Below, one piece after another: positions 42,852 through 52,716 of a DNA stretch of 64,000 nt; positions within the stretch are counted from its first letter, which is position 1, and the number at the start of each line of letters is the position of its first letter. The notes below the pieces were generated by a model. The model had not been told where the DNA came from. It saw nothing but the letters and a program-made list of their open reading frames with translations, and did not search any database. This stretch comes from Falsiruegeria litorea R37 (GTDB taxonomy: Bacteria > Pseudomonadota > Alphaproteobacteria > Rhodobacterales > Rhodobacteraceae), in assembly GCF_900172225.1 (NCBI RefSeq), contig NZ_FWFO01000004.1:62001-126000 (forward strand). The letters are read 5' to 3'. Made by a program: the position numbers and the translations under genes.

Positions 42852-44243
42852 ATGACCGACAAGACCTCGAACCAGATGTGGGGCGGCCGCTTTGCCGCCG
42901 GACCGGACGCGATCATGGAGGCGATCAACGCCTCGATCGGGTACGATCAGCGGATGGCAGCCCAAGACATTGCTGGCTCGCGGGCCCATGCGGCGATGTT
43001 GGCCGCAACAGGCGTCATAACGGATAGTGATGCCGAGGCCATTCGTGAAGGGCTGCTCACCGTATTGTCAGAGATCGAGGGCGGAACGTTTGCATTTTCC
43101 ACCGCGCTTGAAGACATCCACATGAACGTCGAAGCGCGGCTGAAAGAAGTGATCGGCGAGCCTGCGGGCCGCCTGCACACGGGCCGCAGCCGAAATGACC
43201 AGGTTGCGACCGATTTCAAACTTTGGGTCCGCGACCAGCTGGACGCCGCAGAAAGCGGCCTGTTGGCCTTGATCCGCGCGCTTTTGGCGCAGGCCGAGGC
43301 GGGTGCTGATTGGGTAATGCCGGGCTTCACGCACCTGCAAACTGCGCAGCCCGTCACCTGGGGTCACCACATGATGGCCTATGTCGAGATGTTTGGTCGT
43401 GACCTGTCCCGTGTGCGCGATGCCCGTGCGCGCATGAACGAATCGCCCTTGGGTGCCGCGGCTCTGGCGGGCACATCCTTCCCCATTGATCGGCATATGA
43501 CGGCCGAGGCGCTTGGTTTTGACCGCCCCGCGGCCAACTCGCTGGACGCCGTATCTGACCGTGACTTCGCGCTGGAATTCCTGTCGACCGCCTCGATCTG
43601 CGCCGTGCACCTGTCGCGTTTCGCCGAAGAGCTGGTGATCTGGTCCTCTGCCCAGTTCCGCTTTGTCACCCTGTCGGACCGCTTCTCGACCGGATCGTCG
43701 ATCATGCCGCAGAAGAAGAACCCCGATGCGGCTGAACTGATCCGCGCCAAGGTGGGCCGCATCTATGGCGCCAATACTGCGCTGATGATGGTGATGAAGG
43801 GCCTGCCGCTGGCCTATTCCAAAGACATGCAGGAAGATAAGGAGCAGGTCTTTGACGCTGCCGACAACTGGATGCTGGCGCTGGCGGCGATGGAAGGCAT
43901 GGTCAAGGACATGACCGCCAACCGCGAGAGCCTGGCCGCTGCCGCAGGCTCGGGCTTTTCGACTGCGACCGATCTGGCCGATTGGCTGGTGCGGGTGCTG
44001 GGTCTGCCGTTCCGCGACGCCCACCACGTCACCGGATCGCTGGTGGCCATGGCCGAGGGCAAGGGCTGCGATCTGCCGGATCTGACGCTGGCAGACATGC
44101 AATTGGTGCACGCGGATATCACGGATGATGTCTTTGGTGTTCTTGGCGTCGATAATTCGGTAAACTCGCGCATGTCCTATGGTGGCACCGCGCCTGCGCA
44201 GGTGCGCGCCCAGATCGAACGTTGGAAAGCGACCCTGTCATGA
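42852..44243 (+). CDS. argH: Argininosuccinate lyase
   Basis: The last enzyme of arginine synthesis: argininosuccinate to arginine and fumarate. The 463-residue protein has the start [13 protein letters not shown], the signature [20 protein letters not shown] and the [17 protein letters not shown] region. All are standard for the fumarase/aspartase superfamily. It overlaps the small lipoprotein gene by 4 bp (ATGA). Confidence 0.97.
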   Translation: MTDKTSNQMWGGRFAAGPDAIMEAINASIGYDQRMAAQDIAGSRAHAAMLAATGVITDSDAEAIREGLLTVLSEIEGGTFAFSTALEDIHMNVEARLKEVIGEPAGRLHTGRSRNDQVATDFKLWVRDQLDAAESGLLALIRALLAQAEAGADWVMPGFTHLQTAQPVTWGHHMMAYVEMFGRDLSRVRDARARMNESPLGAAALAGTSFPIDRHMTAEALGFDRPAANSLDAVSDRDFALEFLSTASICAVHLSRFAEELVIWSSAQFRFVTLSDRFSTGSSIMPQKKNPDAAELIRAKVGRIYGANTALMMVMKGLPLAYSKDMQEDKEQVFDAADNWMLALAAMEGMVKDMTANRESLAAAAGSGFSTATDLADWLVRVLGLPFRDAHHVTGSLVAMAEGKGCDLPDLTLADMQLVHADITDDVFGVLGVDNSVNSRMSYGGTAPAQVRAQIERWKATLS

Positions 44244-44422
44244 CCCTGATCCGCACCTCTCTTGCTGTTGTCTGTCTTGCAGTGCTGGCAGGATGCGGTG
44301 CGGACGGTGAACCCGTGCAGCCGTCCCTGAACGCCCATGTGGGCCTTGGGGGCAGCAGCTCTTACGTCGGTGGCAGCGTGGGTCTCCACCGCGGGCCGTT
44401 CAATCTGTATCTGGGATTTTGA
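44240..44422 (+). CDS. Small lipoprotein between argH and lysA
   Basis: 60 residues. Signal peptide and lipobox are [19 protein letters not shown] (lipidated C19). The mature part is Gly/Ser-rich ([18 protein letters not shown]). It is coupled to argH by a 4-bp overlap. A lipoprotein of this size is usual between argH and lysA in this group (LptM-like position), but its role is unknown. Confidence 0.85.
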   Translation: MTLIRTSLAVVCLAVLAGCGADGEPVQPSLNAHVGLGGSSSYVGGSVGLHRGPFNLYLGF

Positions 44423-44553
44423 CGGACCTGCCCTGAACCCGGTCAACACTTAGTGAGCCTGCTTGCCTGCAAAGGTGTTTCTGCGATCTTCGCTTGATGT
44501 ATCTGGTCGAAAAAGTGGGGCACACAGTGGGTTCAATCAGGTTCCAGGTTGCG

Positions 44554-45390
44554 ATGTTGAAAATCGTATTGCTCCTTGGCACAGTCGGCGCGCCTTTGGC
44601 TGTATCCGCTGACACATCGGCACCGTTTCAGGACTGCGAAATATGCCCTGTTATGGTGGAGATCCCCCTTGGCAGCTTTCGTATGGGATCCCCCCTGCAA
44701 GAAACACTGCGCGGGCAGGACGAAGGCCCCCAAACAGATGTAACAATCGGCAACAAATTTGCGGTGGCAGCTCATGAAGTCACCGTCAAACAGTGGAACG
44801 CCTGCCATCGATCAGGGATCTGTACGTACAAACCCAGTGAGGTCGGAGGGCGCCACCCCCAGGATCCCGTCCTTCATGTCAGTTGGAACGATGCGCAGCA
44901 GTTCATATCGTGGCTGAGAAGGGAAACCGGCAAACTTTACCGGCTGCTGACCGAAGCGGAATGGGAATATGCAGCCCGCGCGGGAACGGCAACCCCGTTC
45001 CACACAGGCGAAACACTTACGGACAAAGAAGCAAACATTGACAAAGCGATGCCGTATCCCCCGCAACCTGACGGGCCAACACCTGATCCGTTCCGCAAAC
45101 GCTGGGCCAAACCCGTAGGGCGCTACCCTGCAAACGCTTTTGGATTGTTCGATATGCACGGGAATGCAAGCGAATGGGTTCAAGACTGCTATGAAGCCAA
45201 CGCCTATGCTCAGTTCCAAGGCTATCCTTCAGCGAATGAGCAGGGCGGCGCGTCCTGTGACCGTGTTGTGCGGGGTGGGGCTTCGCATGCCAGCGGGGCC
45301 TTTGCCCGATCTGCAAATCGCCACAGCAATGCGGTCGACGCGCGCACGATTGACGTCGGTATCCGTGTCGGCCTGACGTTGATCGATTGA
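44554..45390 (+). CDS. Exported SUMF1/formylglycine-generating-enzyme-like protein
   Basis: The start MLKIVLLLGTVGAPLAVSA gives a signal peptide; ATG 44497 is an alternative without a good ribosome-binding site. The rest is an FGE-sulfatase (SUMF1/EgtB/PvdO) domain: EIPLGSFRMGSP, HEVTVKQWNACH, VSWNDAQQFISWL, LLTEAEWEYAARAG, FGLFDMHGNASEWVQDCY, and VVRGGASHASG. The last Cys/His residues of true formylglycine enzymes are only partly kept, so it may be a non-catalytic or oxidase-type member. Its position separates the argH lipoprotein from lysA. Confidence 0.85.
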   Translation: MLKIVLLLGTVGAPLAVSADTSAPFQDCEICPVMVEIPLGSFRMGSPLQETLRGQDEGPQTDVTIGNKFAVAAHEVTVKQWNACHRSGICTYKPSEVGGRHPQDPVLHVSWNDAQQFISWLRRETGKLYRLLTEAEWEYAARAGTATPFHTGETLTDKEANIDKAMPYPPQPDGPTPDPFRKRWAKPVGRYPANAFGLFDMHGNASEWVQDCYEANAYAQFQGYPSANEQGGASCDRVVRGGASHASGAFARSANRHSNAVDARTIDVGIRVGLTLID

Positions 45391-45471
45391 GGGGGCCTCT
45401 GCCATCGCGAAACCGCCACAATGTATGTTTGCAATTGATCACAAACCCCGTTTTGGTCTACTCGCGATCCC

Positions 45472-46737
45472 ATGGACCACTTTCTCTATCGCGACGGCGC
45501 GCTTTACGCCGAGGATGTTCCCGTAGCCGAGATTGCCGCAAGCGTCGGCACCCCGTTCTATGTCTATTCCACGGCCACGTTGCTGCGCCATTTCCAGCTG
45601 TTCGATGACGCGCTGGAAGGAACGGAACACCTTGTGTGCTACGCGATGAAGGCGGCCAGCAATCAGGCGATCCTGCGCACGCTGGCGCAGGCGGGGGCCG
45701 GGATGGATGTGGTGTCCGAGGGAGAATACCGCCGCGCCCGCGCCGCAGGCGTGCCGGGCGAAAAGATCGTCTTTTCCGGTGTCGGCAAGACCGCCCGCGA
45801 AATCCGTACGGCTCTGACTGATGGCATTCGTCAGTTCAATGTCGAATCCGAGCCCGAGATGGCGGTGATCAATGCTGTTGCTCTGGATCTGGGCGTGGTG
45901 GCCCCGATCACCATCCGCGTGAACCCGGATGTAGACGCCAAGACCCACGCAAAGATCGCCACCGGCAAGTCCGAGAACAAGTTCGGCATCCCGATCTCGC
46001 GCGCGTCCGAGGTTTATGCCCACGCCGCATCCCTGCCGGGGCTTGAGGTGATTGGCATCGACGTCCACATCGGCTCGCAGCTGACCGAACTGGAGCCTTT
46101 TCGCCTGGCCTACGAGAAAGTGGCTGAACTGACCGAGCAGCTGCGCAGCGAGGGGCACAACATCCGCCGCCTCGATCTGGGGGGCGGTTTGGGCATCCCC
46201 TACACCCGCTCGAACGAGGCGCCGCCGCTGCCGGTGGAATATGGGAAGTTGATCAAGGACATCCTAGGTCATCTGGGCTGCGAGATTGAGATCGAGCCCG
46301 GCCGTCTGATCGCGGGCAACGCCGGTTTGCTGGTGTCGGACGTGATCTATGTGAAGTCGGGCGAGGGCCGTGATTTCCTGATCGTGGATGCGGCCATGAA
46401 CGATCTGATCCGCCCCGCCATGTATGAGGCGCACCACGACATCGTCGCCGTGAACGAACCCGCGCCGGGAACCGAGATGCAGCCCTATGACATCGTCGGC
46501 CCCGTCTGCGAATCCGGTGATACCTTTGCCAAACAACGCAACATGCCGCCCCTGAAATCCGGCGATCTGATCGCGTTCCGCAGTGCGGGTGCCTATGGCG
46601 CGGTCATGTCCAGCGAATACAACACCCGCCCCCTGATTCCGGAAGTTTTGGTGAATGGTGATCAATTCGCGGTTATTCGCCCACGTCCAACCTTTGACGA
46701 AATCATAAACCGCGATACCATACCAGAGTGGCTCTGA
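45472..46737 (+). CDS. lysA: Diaminopimelate decarboxylase
   Basis: It decarboxylates meso-diaminopimelate to lysine using pyridoxal phosphate. The PLP lysine is in the AMKAASN segment near residue 60. Other family motifs are HIGSQLTELEPF, LDLGGGLGIPY, EPGRLIAGNAG, and VGPVCESGDTFAKQ with the inter-subunit Cys. At 421 residues it is normal length. The following giant gene starts 48 bp later on the same strand. Confidence 0.97.
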   Translation: MDHFLYRDGALYAEDVPVAEIAASVGTPFYVYSTATLLRHFQLFDDALEGTEHLVCYAMKAASNQAILRTLAQAGAGMDVVSEGEYRRARAAGVPGEKIVFSGVGKTAREIRTALTDGIRQFNVESEPEMAVINAVALDLGVVAPITIRVNPDVDAKTHAKIATGKSENKFGIPISRASEVYAHAASLPGLEVIGIDVHIGSQLTELEPFRLAYEKVAELTEQLRSEGHNIRRLDLGGGLGIPYTRSNEAPPLPVEYGKLIKDILGHLGCEIEIEPGRLIAGNAGLLVSDVIYVKSGEGRDFLIVDAAMNDLIRPAMYEAHHDIVAVNEPAPGTEMQPYDIVGPVCESGDTFAKQRNMPPLKSGDLIAFRSAGAYGAVMSSEYNTRPLIPEVLVNGDQFAVIRPRPTFDEIINRDTIPEWL

Positions 46738-46785
46738 CGCGTTCCCGCGTGGGCCGCTTCATGCGACCCCGTGGGGAGTGATCTG

Positions 46786-49353
46786 TTGACCGCCAAACCG
46801 TCCATGCATCTGCCTATCCCGCGACTGTCCCTGTTGGCGACGCATCTTGGCATGATTGCCGAACAGGGGGTCCGGGCGTTCTGGCCAATGTTTTCTGTTG
46901 TGATGACAGCGCTCGCGGCGTTGTTGCTGGGGCTGCATGATCTGGTTCCGATCGAAGCTGTCTGGACCGCTGGTGCTGGTGCCGTGCTCAGCGCCGCCGT
47001 CGCATTGGCCTGGGGCGCACGCCGGTTTCACTGGCCTACACGACGGGACGCTCTGGCACGGCTTGATGAATCGCTTCCGGGCCGACCGATCCAGGCGCTG
47101 ACCGATGCGCAAACCATTGGCGCGTCAGACCCGGCCTCGGTGGCGCTTTGGCAGGCACATCAGCGACGCATGTCGGAACGGGCCGCGCAAGCAGAACCGG
47201 TAAAACCGAACCTCAATCTCGCGGCCCGCGATCCCTTTGCCCTGCGGTATGCAGCGCTGTTGCTTGCGTCGGTCGGCGTGCTTTTCGGCTCGGTCTGGCA
47301 TGTCAAATCCGTGACTGAACTTGCCCCAGGTGGCGCGGCGTTGGCGAATGGACCCTCGTGGGAGGGCTGGGTAGAGCCGCCTCGCTACACCGGTTTGCCA
47401 TCACTTTATCTCAATGATTTGGACCAGGACACGCTGCAGGTGCCTGAAGGCAGTCGGATCACCCTGCGTTTCTATGGCGAGGTTGGCGCGCTTGGCTTGG
47501 CCGAGACGATCACCAGCGCCCCGGTTGAGGGAGAGGGCGACGCTGTGTCCCACGACCTGATCGTTGCGAAATCCGGTTCGGTTCAAATCGATGGGCCGGG
47601 CGGCAAGGCCTGGGCGATTCAGATGATCACCGATCAAGCGCCGCAAATATCCGTCGCGGGCGTGATCGAGGCCGAGGCGGGCGGTCAGATGAGCCTGCCG
47701 TTCACCGCCAGCGATGATTACGGCGTTGTGTCCGGCAAGGCCCGGATCGAGCTTGATCTGGCAGGCGTGGACCGCCGCTATGGTCTGACAGGTGACCCGG
47801 AACAACGCGAGACGCTGGTTGTTGACCTGCCGATGCCGATCGCGGGCGACCGGCGCATGTTCACCGAGGACTTTCTTGAGGATTTTTCGACCCACCCTTG
47901 GGCAAACCTGCCCGTGTCCATCACACTGACAGCCGAAGACGCCAAGGGAAACACCGGCGAGGCGATGCCATATGGCGCCTCGTTGCCGGGCAGACGCTTC
48001 TTTGATCCGCTGGCTGCGGCGATCATCGAACAACGGCGCGATCTGCTTTGGACACGCGACAACGCCAAACGCGTGTCCCAGCTTTTGCGCGCCATTTCGC
48101 ACCGCCCCGAAGATGTGTTTCGTTCGGAAACTGTCTACCTGCGCTTGCGCTTCACCCTGCGGCGGCTTGAGACGTTCACCGAATTTGGCCTGCGCCCCGA
48201 ACAGCGTGACGAGATTGCCCAGTCGCTCTGGGATGTGGCGTTGATGATCGAAGACGGCACCTTGGGCGACGCCCTGGAACGGCTGCGCGAAGCCCGTGAA
48301 CGGCTTGCAGAGGCGATGAAAAACGGTGCCTCGGATGAGGAGATTGCCGAGCTGATGCAAGAGCTGCGCGAGGCAACCGAACAATATCTGCAACAGTTGC
48401 AACGCCAGGCCCAGAACAACGGTGAGCAATCGCCGCAGGATCAGCAGAACGCCGAAAACCAGATGACGCTGAACCAGGACGATCTCCAGCGCATGATGGA
48501 CCGCATCCAGGAGTTGATGGAACAAGGCCGTATGGCCGAGGCCGAGCAAGCCCTGCGTGAGTTCCAGGAGATGATGGAAAACATGCAGATGGCGCAAGGG
48601 CAGCAGGGTCAGGGCCAATCCGAGGGTCAGCAGGCGATGGAAGGGCTTGCCGAAACGCTGCGCAATCAACAGGGCCTCAGCGATCAGGCTTTCCGTGACC
48701 TTCAGGAACAGTTCAACCAGGGCGGTCAGTCTGGCCAGAGCCAGCAGAACGAGGGCCGCAACGGTGGTCAGGGTCGCGGGCAAAGCCACGAGGGCCAGCA
48801 GGGGCAGGGCCAAGGCAACGGCGACCGTCAGGCGCAACAGGGGCAGCCGGGGGCCGGGGATCAGGGCACTTTGGCTGATCGACAACAGGCCCTGCGCAAC
48901 GAATTGCAGCGACAGCAGGACAACCTACCGGGCGCGGGCACGCCCGAAGGAGACGCTGCACGCGACTCGCTGGGGCGTGCTGGCGAGGCCATGGAAAACG
49001 CCGAAGACGCCTTGCGCCAGAACGACATGGCCGAGGCGATCGATCAACAATCCGAAGCGATGGAGGCCTTGCGCGAGGGCATGCGTTCTTTGGGTGAGGC
49101 TATGGCGCAGCAGAACCAGTCGCAGCCGGGCCAAGGCAGTGAAGAGGGTGACATGCGCGCCCAGAACCGCGACCCCCTGGGCCGTCAACAGGGCTCGACC
49201 GGATCCATTTCCAGCGAAGACAACATGCTGCAAGGCGACGACGTTTATCGTCGGGCGCGCGAGCTTCTGGACGAAATCCGCCGCCGCGCAGGCGAGGGCG
49301 AGCGCCCCGAGGCCGAGTTGGAATACCTCAAGCGTCTGCTCGAACGGTTCTGA
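46786..49353 (+). CDS. TIGR02302 family membrane protein (DUF4175)
   Basis: About 855 residues. I favour TTG at 46786 (GGGGAG 8 bp upstream); GTG at 46771 is possible. Two N-terminal transmembrane helices (about 30-75) and a third at about 145-160 lead to a large periplasmic beta-rich part with VEPPRYTGLPSLYLN. Charged helices and a Gln/Gly/Asn-rich low-complexity region (about 540-720, repeats of GQGQ and Q-rich runs) follow. The C-terminal helix pair is RRARELLDEIRRRAGEGERPEAE. This is a conserved alphaproteobacterial family of unknown function, usually beside lysA. Confidence 0.9.
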   Translation: MTAKPSMHLPIPRLSLLATHLGMIAEQGVRAFWPMFSVVMTALAALLLGLHDLVPIEAVWTAGAGAVLSAAVALAWGARRFHWPTRRDALARLDESLPGRPIQALTDAQTIGASDPASVALWQAHQRRMSERAAQAEPVKPNLNLAARDPFALRYAALLLASVGVLFGSVWHVKSVTELAPGGAALANGPSWEGWVEPPRYTGLPSLYLNDLDQDTLQVPEGSRITLRFYGEVGALGLAETITSAPVEGEGDAVSHDLIVAKSGSVQIDGPGGKAWAIQMITDQAPQISVAGVIEAEAGGQMSLPFTASDDYGVVSGKARIELDLAGVDRRYGLTGDPEQRETLVVDLPMPIAGDRRMFTEDFLEDFSTHPWANLPVSITLTAEDAKGNTGEAMPYGASLPGRRFFDPLAAAIIEQRRDLLWTRDNAKRVSQLLRAISHRPEDVFRSETVYLRLRFTLRRLETFTEFGLRPEQRDEIAQSLWDVALMIEDGTLGDALERLREARERLAEAMKNGASDEEIAELMQELREATEQYLQQLQRQAQNNGEQSPQDQQNAENQMTLNQDDLQRMMDRIQELMEQGRMAEAEQALREFQEMMENMQMAQGQQGQGQSEGQQAMEGLAETLRNQQGLSDQAFRDLQEQFNQGGQSGQSQQNEGRNGGQGRGQSHEGQQGQGQGNGDRQAQQGQPGAGDQGTLADRQQALRNELQRQQDNLPGAGTPEGDAARDSLGRAGEAMENAEDALRQNDMAEAIDQQSEAMEALREGMRSLGEAMAQQNQSQPGQGSEEGDMRAQNRDPLGRQQGSTGSISSEDNMLQGDDVYRRARELLDEIRRRAGEGERPEAELEYLKRLLERF

Positions 49354-49361
49354 TCAACGAT

Positions 49362-50219
49362 TTATTGCTGCGCGGCCAGTCCCGCGACCTGCGCATCCAG
49401 CCACACGCGCGCCTGATCCACCAAAGCCACATAGGCACTGAGCATCGGATCGGCCTGCGGCACGCTTTGGGCGATCTGCGGGGCATTCACATAAATCAAC
49501 GCCAGCAGCGCACCGAACAGAATCGCCACGGTCAACCCGCGCATGAACCCGCCCTTGCGCTTGCGTTTGGCCGGGCCGGGTGCAACAGCCGTGGTGGCAC
49601 CTGCGCCATCCGCCTGTTCGCCACTGCGTAGCGTCGAATTGATTTCTTCGATGTCTGGCAGCAATCCGCGACGTGAGCCATCTGTTGGCATATCGGTTTT
49701 GGTTGGATCTTCGCCCTTCATGACAGCCATACGGTCGCGCGCCTCTTTGGCACGGCGAGTGGACTCGTCAGCAGGCAAATCATCGAGGCCAAGATCGGGC
49801 TGGCTTTCCAAAGTCTCGGTTGCCCGCAACTCGGCCTCACGTGCGGCTTCTTCCTTTAGGATGTTGGCGACAGCCGGATCAACGCCGCGCCCCTGTTCCT
49901 CGGTGGGGGGAGGCATTGGATCATCTTCGTAGACGACGTCGTCTTGTTCGTCGTCATACATCTCGTCAGTGTAATCCAGTTCAGGTTCAGGCTCCGGAGC
50001 GGGCTCTGATCGTTCCTGTCCGGTCAGAGCCGCGCGCAGGTCGTCAGGTTCTGGATCAGGGATTTGTGGCTGCGGCTCGACTTCAATCGGTTCCGCGTCG
50101 GGATGCGTTTGAAACCAAGTGTCACCGCAGTTGGAACACTGCACATCTCGGCCTTCCGTAGGGATCACCTCGGTGGGCACCTCATACTGGGCACCGCAGT
50201 TCGGACATGTAAGACGCAT
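49362..50219 (-). CDS. Zinc-ribbon membrane protein (MJ0042-type)
   Basis: 285 residues. The N-terminus is a zinc ribbon, CPNCG...CSNCG (C5, C8, C28, C31). A long acidic, Pro-rich linker follows (about 40-180), then one transmembrane helix (about 235-258) and a short C-terminal tail. This architecture, a cytosolic ribbon joined by a flexible linker to a membrane anchor, is typical of the conserved MJ0042/FimV-neighbour proteins of alphaproteobacteria. It is divergent from ftsEX across 183 bp. Confidence 0.9.
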   Translation of the reverse strand: MRLTCPNCGAQYEVPTEVIPTEGRDVQCSNCGDTWFQTHPDAEPIEVEPQPQIPDPEPDDLRAALTGQERSEPAPEPEPELDYTDEMYDDEQDDVVYEDDPMPPPTEEQGRGVDPAVANILKEEAAREAELRATETLESQPDLGLDDLPADESTRRAKEARDRMAVMKGEDPTKTDMPTDGSRRGLLPDIEEINSTLRSGEQADGAGATTAVAPGPAKRKRKGGFMRGLTVAILFGALLALIYVNAPQIAQSVPQADPMLSAYVALVDQARVWLDAQVAGLAAQQ

Positions 50220-50402
50220 GCTGCCTCCCGGACCATGGCTGGTCAGTCGTTATTTTTGAAGCGATCATATGCCGTTAAGTATTTTTCGGAAAGGGCGTTC
50301 TGTGCAGTTCAAACCAAGTGTCACCTTGCGGACTCGGTTCGGGGCATTGAAACTGTCCGCAGGCTGAGGCACAAGAACCCCCATAAGCGTCAGGGGGCAA
50401 TT

Positions 50403-51080
50403 TTGATCGAGCTGGATAATGTCGGCTACAGCTATGGCGGTGGCGAGTTGCTGGGCGACGTCTCGGTCCAATTGGCGCCGGGGTCATTCCATTTTCTGAC
50501 GGGCCCTTCAGGGGCGGGGAAAACCACGCTGCTCAAGTTGTGTTATGGCGCGCTGCAGCCCACCGCAGGGCAGGTTCGCGTCTTTGATCAGGATATGCGC
50601 AAACTGGATCGCGACCAGATGGCGATCATGCGTCGCCGGATCGGTGTTGTGCATCAGGACTGCCGCTTTCTGGATCACTTGCCGCTGGCTGACAACATCG
50701 CCCTGCCTTTGTTGGTTTCTGGTAAAGACCTGAACGGGGAAGAGGAAAACCTGCGCGAATTGATGAAATGGGTGGGGCTGGCGCCACGTGCCGATGCACT
50801 ACCGCCCGAGCTGTCGGGCGGTGAACGCCAGCGTGCGGCGCTGGCGCGTGCGGTGATCATGTCCCCAGACGTGGTGATCGCGGACGAACCCACGGGCAAC
50901 GTCGATTGGGAGATGTCGCAGCGGCTTCTGAAACTGCTCGTGGAACTCAATCGCATGGGCAAAACGGTGCTGATCGCAAGCCATGACCTGGCTTTGATCC
51001 GCGCCGCCAAATCTCAGGTGCAAGCTCGCGTGTTGCGGATTTCGAACCGCCGCCTGCAATTGGCAGGAGCAGACCTATGA
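50403..51080 (+). CDS. ftsE: Cell division ATP-binding protein FtsE
   Basis: The ATPase of the FtsEX complex that controls peptidoglycan hydrolases at the septum. It starts at TTG 50403 with AGGGGG 7 bp upstream; the longer frame from 50064 has no family match before this point. Walker A is GPSGAGKTTL, the ABC signature ELSGGERQRAALARA, Walker B VVIADEPTGNVD and the switch His ASHDLAL. The start of ftsX overlaps its stop by 4 bp. Confidence 0.96.
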   Translation: MIELDNVGYSYGGGELLGDVSVQLAPGSFHFLTGPSGAGKTTLLKLCYGALQPTAGQVRVFDQDMRKLDRDQMAIMRRRIGVVHQDCRFLDHLPLADNIALPLLVSGKDLNGEEENLRELMKWVGLAPRADALPPELSGGERQRAALARAVIMSPDVVIADEPTGNVDWEMSQRLLKLLVELNRMGKTVLIASHDLALIRAAKSQVQARVLRISNRRLQLAGADL

Positions 51081-51976
51081 GTGCTGGAACCATTCGCAGC
51101 CTGGTGTTGGGTGACAAACAGGCCGACCGAGTCGTCCCCCCAACCGGCTTTACTGCGCGGCTGACCCTGTTCGTCTCTGGTGCTATGGCGTTTTTGGCGG
51201 TCTTTGCTTTGGCCTTGTCGTTGGCCTCTGGCCGATTGGCGGACCGGTGGGCGGACGAACTTGCCCGCTCGGCCACCTTGCGGATCAATGCACCTGCCGA
51301 CCAGATGGCGGATCAGACGATGATGGCGCTCAAGATCCTGCGGCAAACCCCCGGCGTGGCCGAGGCCCGCGCGTTGACCATCGAAGAGCAAACCGCGCTG
51401 CTGTCCCCCTGGTTCGGACCGAACCTGCCGATCGATACCCTGCCGGTGCCGCAACTGATCGAGGTGACGGAAAACGATGACGGCTATGATCAGGCCGGTC
51501 TGCGCCTGCGGCTCAGCGCCGAGGTGCCGGGTGCGGTTCTGGATGACCACACGCGTTGGCGCGACCCGCTTGTCGCTGCGGCCAATTCTCTTCGTCGGCT
51601 TGCGCTGGTGTCGATTCTGCTGATCGGTGGTGCAACGGCCGCGATGATCACCTTGGCGGCCAACGCCGCATTGGCAGCCAATGCCCAGGTGATCGAGGTG
51701 TTGCGCCTTGTGGGCGCTCAGGACCGGTTCATCGCTGGCGCTTTTGTACGGCGCTTTACCTTGCGCACGCTGCTCGGCGCGGGCGTGGGTGTGTTACTTG
51801 GGATGGGTGGCGTATTGCTCCTCCCGGAAGCTTCGCAAGAGGGCGGTTTCCTGACCGGTCTGGGCTTTCAGGGCGCAAGCTGGTTGCTGCCACTTGCTAT
51901 CCCGATCATGGGCGCGGCTGTTGCTTTTGCCGCCACCTGGGCTGCGGCCCGTAGAACACTCAAGGAGCTGACCTGA
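51077..51976 (+). CDS. ftsX: Cell division protein FtsX
   Basis: The membrane subunit of FtsEX. The 299-residue protein has a cytosolic start, a first helix (LTLFVSGAMAFLAVFALALS), an extracytoplasmic domain (about 60-170) that binds hydrolase activators, and three further helices (LVSILLIGGATAAMITLAAN; LLGAGVGVLLGMGGVLLLP; LPLAIPIMGAAVAFAATWAA). The order ftsE-ftsX-plsC with overlapping ends is common in this family. Confidence 0.96.
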   Translation: MSAGTIRSLVLGDKQADRVVPPTGFTARLTLFVSGAMAFLAVFALALSLASGRLADRWADELARSATLRINAPADQMADQTMMALKILRQTPGVAEARALTIEEQTALLSPWFGPNLPIDTLPVPQLIEVTENDDGYDQAGLRLRLSAEVPGAVLDDHTRWRDPLVAAANSLRRLALVSILLIGGATAAMITLAANAALAANAQVIEVLRLVGAQDRFIAGAFVRRFTLRTLLGAGVGVLLGMGGVLLLPEASQEGGFLTGLGFQGASWLLPLAIPIMGAAVAFAATWAAARRTLKELT

Positions 51977-52716
51977 TGGCCACAGCGTTTCAATGGCTAC
52001 GTTCGCTGATTTTCATGATCGTGATCTATGCGTGGATGGTGATCCTGGGCATCCTGTTTCTGCCCTACGCCATCATCTCGAAACGGGGCGCGCTGAATGC
52101 GTGCAAGACCTATGCCCGCACCACGATCTGGATGGCGCGCTGGATGGTCGGAATCCGGTCCCAGGTGCGCGGCACCCCGCCCACCGAGCAAGTGCTGATC
52201 GCGGCCAAGCATCAGTCGTTCTTTGATATCCTGCTTATTTTCAACGCCATTCCCCACGGCAAGTTCATCATGAAGCGCGAGCTGCTCTGGACGCCTGTGA
52301 TAGGCCTTTATGCCAAACGCCTGGGCTGTATCCCGGTCAACCGCGGCAAAAAGGGCGCGGCGATCTCCAAGATGGTCAAGGATGTGGCGGCCGAGTTCGA
52401 AGAACCCGGACAGCTGGTGATCTACCCGCAGGGCACCCGCGTCGCCCCGGGTGCACAGAAACCGTATAAAGTTGGCACTGCCGTCCTGTACGAGGGTCTA
52501 GGTGATCCTTGTGTGCCCGTCGCCGCCAATGTGGGTGTCTTTTGGCCCCGCACCGGCATCCTGCGCAAGCCAGGGCTGGCAATCGTTGAGTTCCTTGATC
52601 CGATCGAACCAGGCGTCGCGAAGAATACTTTCATGAAACGCCTGGAGACGTCGATTGAGACCAAATCGAATGAATTGATGCGCGAAGTGGGGTTTGATCC
52701 CGATGCAGTACATTGA
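51976..52716 (+). CDS. plsC: 1-acyl-sn-glycerol-3-phosphate acyltransferase
   Basis: It acylates lysophosphatidic acid to phosphatidic acid in membrane lipid synthesis. The catalytic H-x4-D motif is KHQSFFDI, the substrate motif YPQGTR. A hydrophobic N-terminal helix (FMIVIYAWMVILGILFLPYA) anchors it. The 246-residue length is normal. The start overlaps ftsX by 1 bp and its end overlaps the next gene by 14 bp. Confidence 0.95.
   Translation: MATAFQWLRSLIFMIVIYAWMVILGILFLPYAIISKRGALNACKTYARTTIWMARWMVGIRSQVRGTPPTEQVLIAAKHQSFFDILLIFNAIPHGKFIMKRELLWTPVIGLYAKRLGCIPVNRGKKGAAISKMVKDVAAEFEEPGQLVIYPQGTRVAPGAQKPYKVGTAVLYEGLGDPCVPVAANVGVFWPRTGILRKPGLAIVEFLDPIEPGVAKNTFMKRLETSIETKSNELMREVGFDPDAVH

Noticed and set aside
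46741-46770. Terminator after lysA (ACGCG/CGCGT arms)
   Set aside because: The stem is only 5 bp and lacks a T-run.
48592-48850. Tandem repeat or insertion in the Gln/Gly-rich region
   Set aside because: It is in-frame low-complexity coding sequence within a known family; no direct DNA repeat with sharp borders is seen.
47401-48885. 494-codon open frame antisense to the TIGR02302 gene
   Set aside because: Composition is Leu/Arg/His-rich as expected from reverse reading of Gln/Gly/Glu-rich codons; no recognisable domain.
50064-50402. Long N-terminal extension of FtsE
   Set aside because: This part covers the promoter region and the divergent zinc-ribbon gene; FtsE similarity begins only at the TTG with a good ribosome-binding site.
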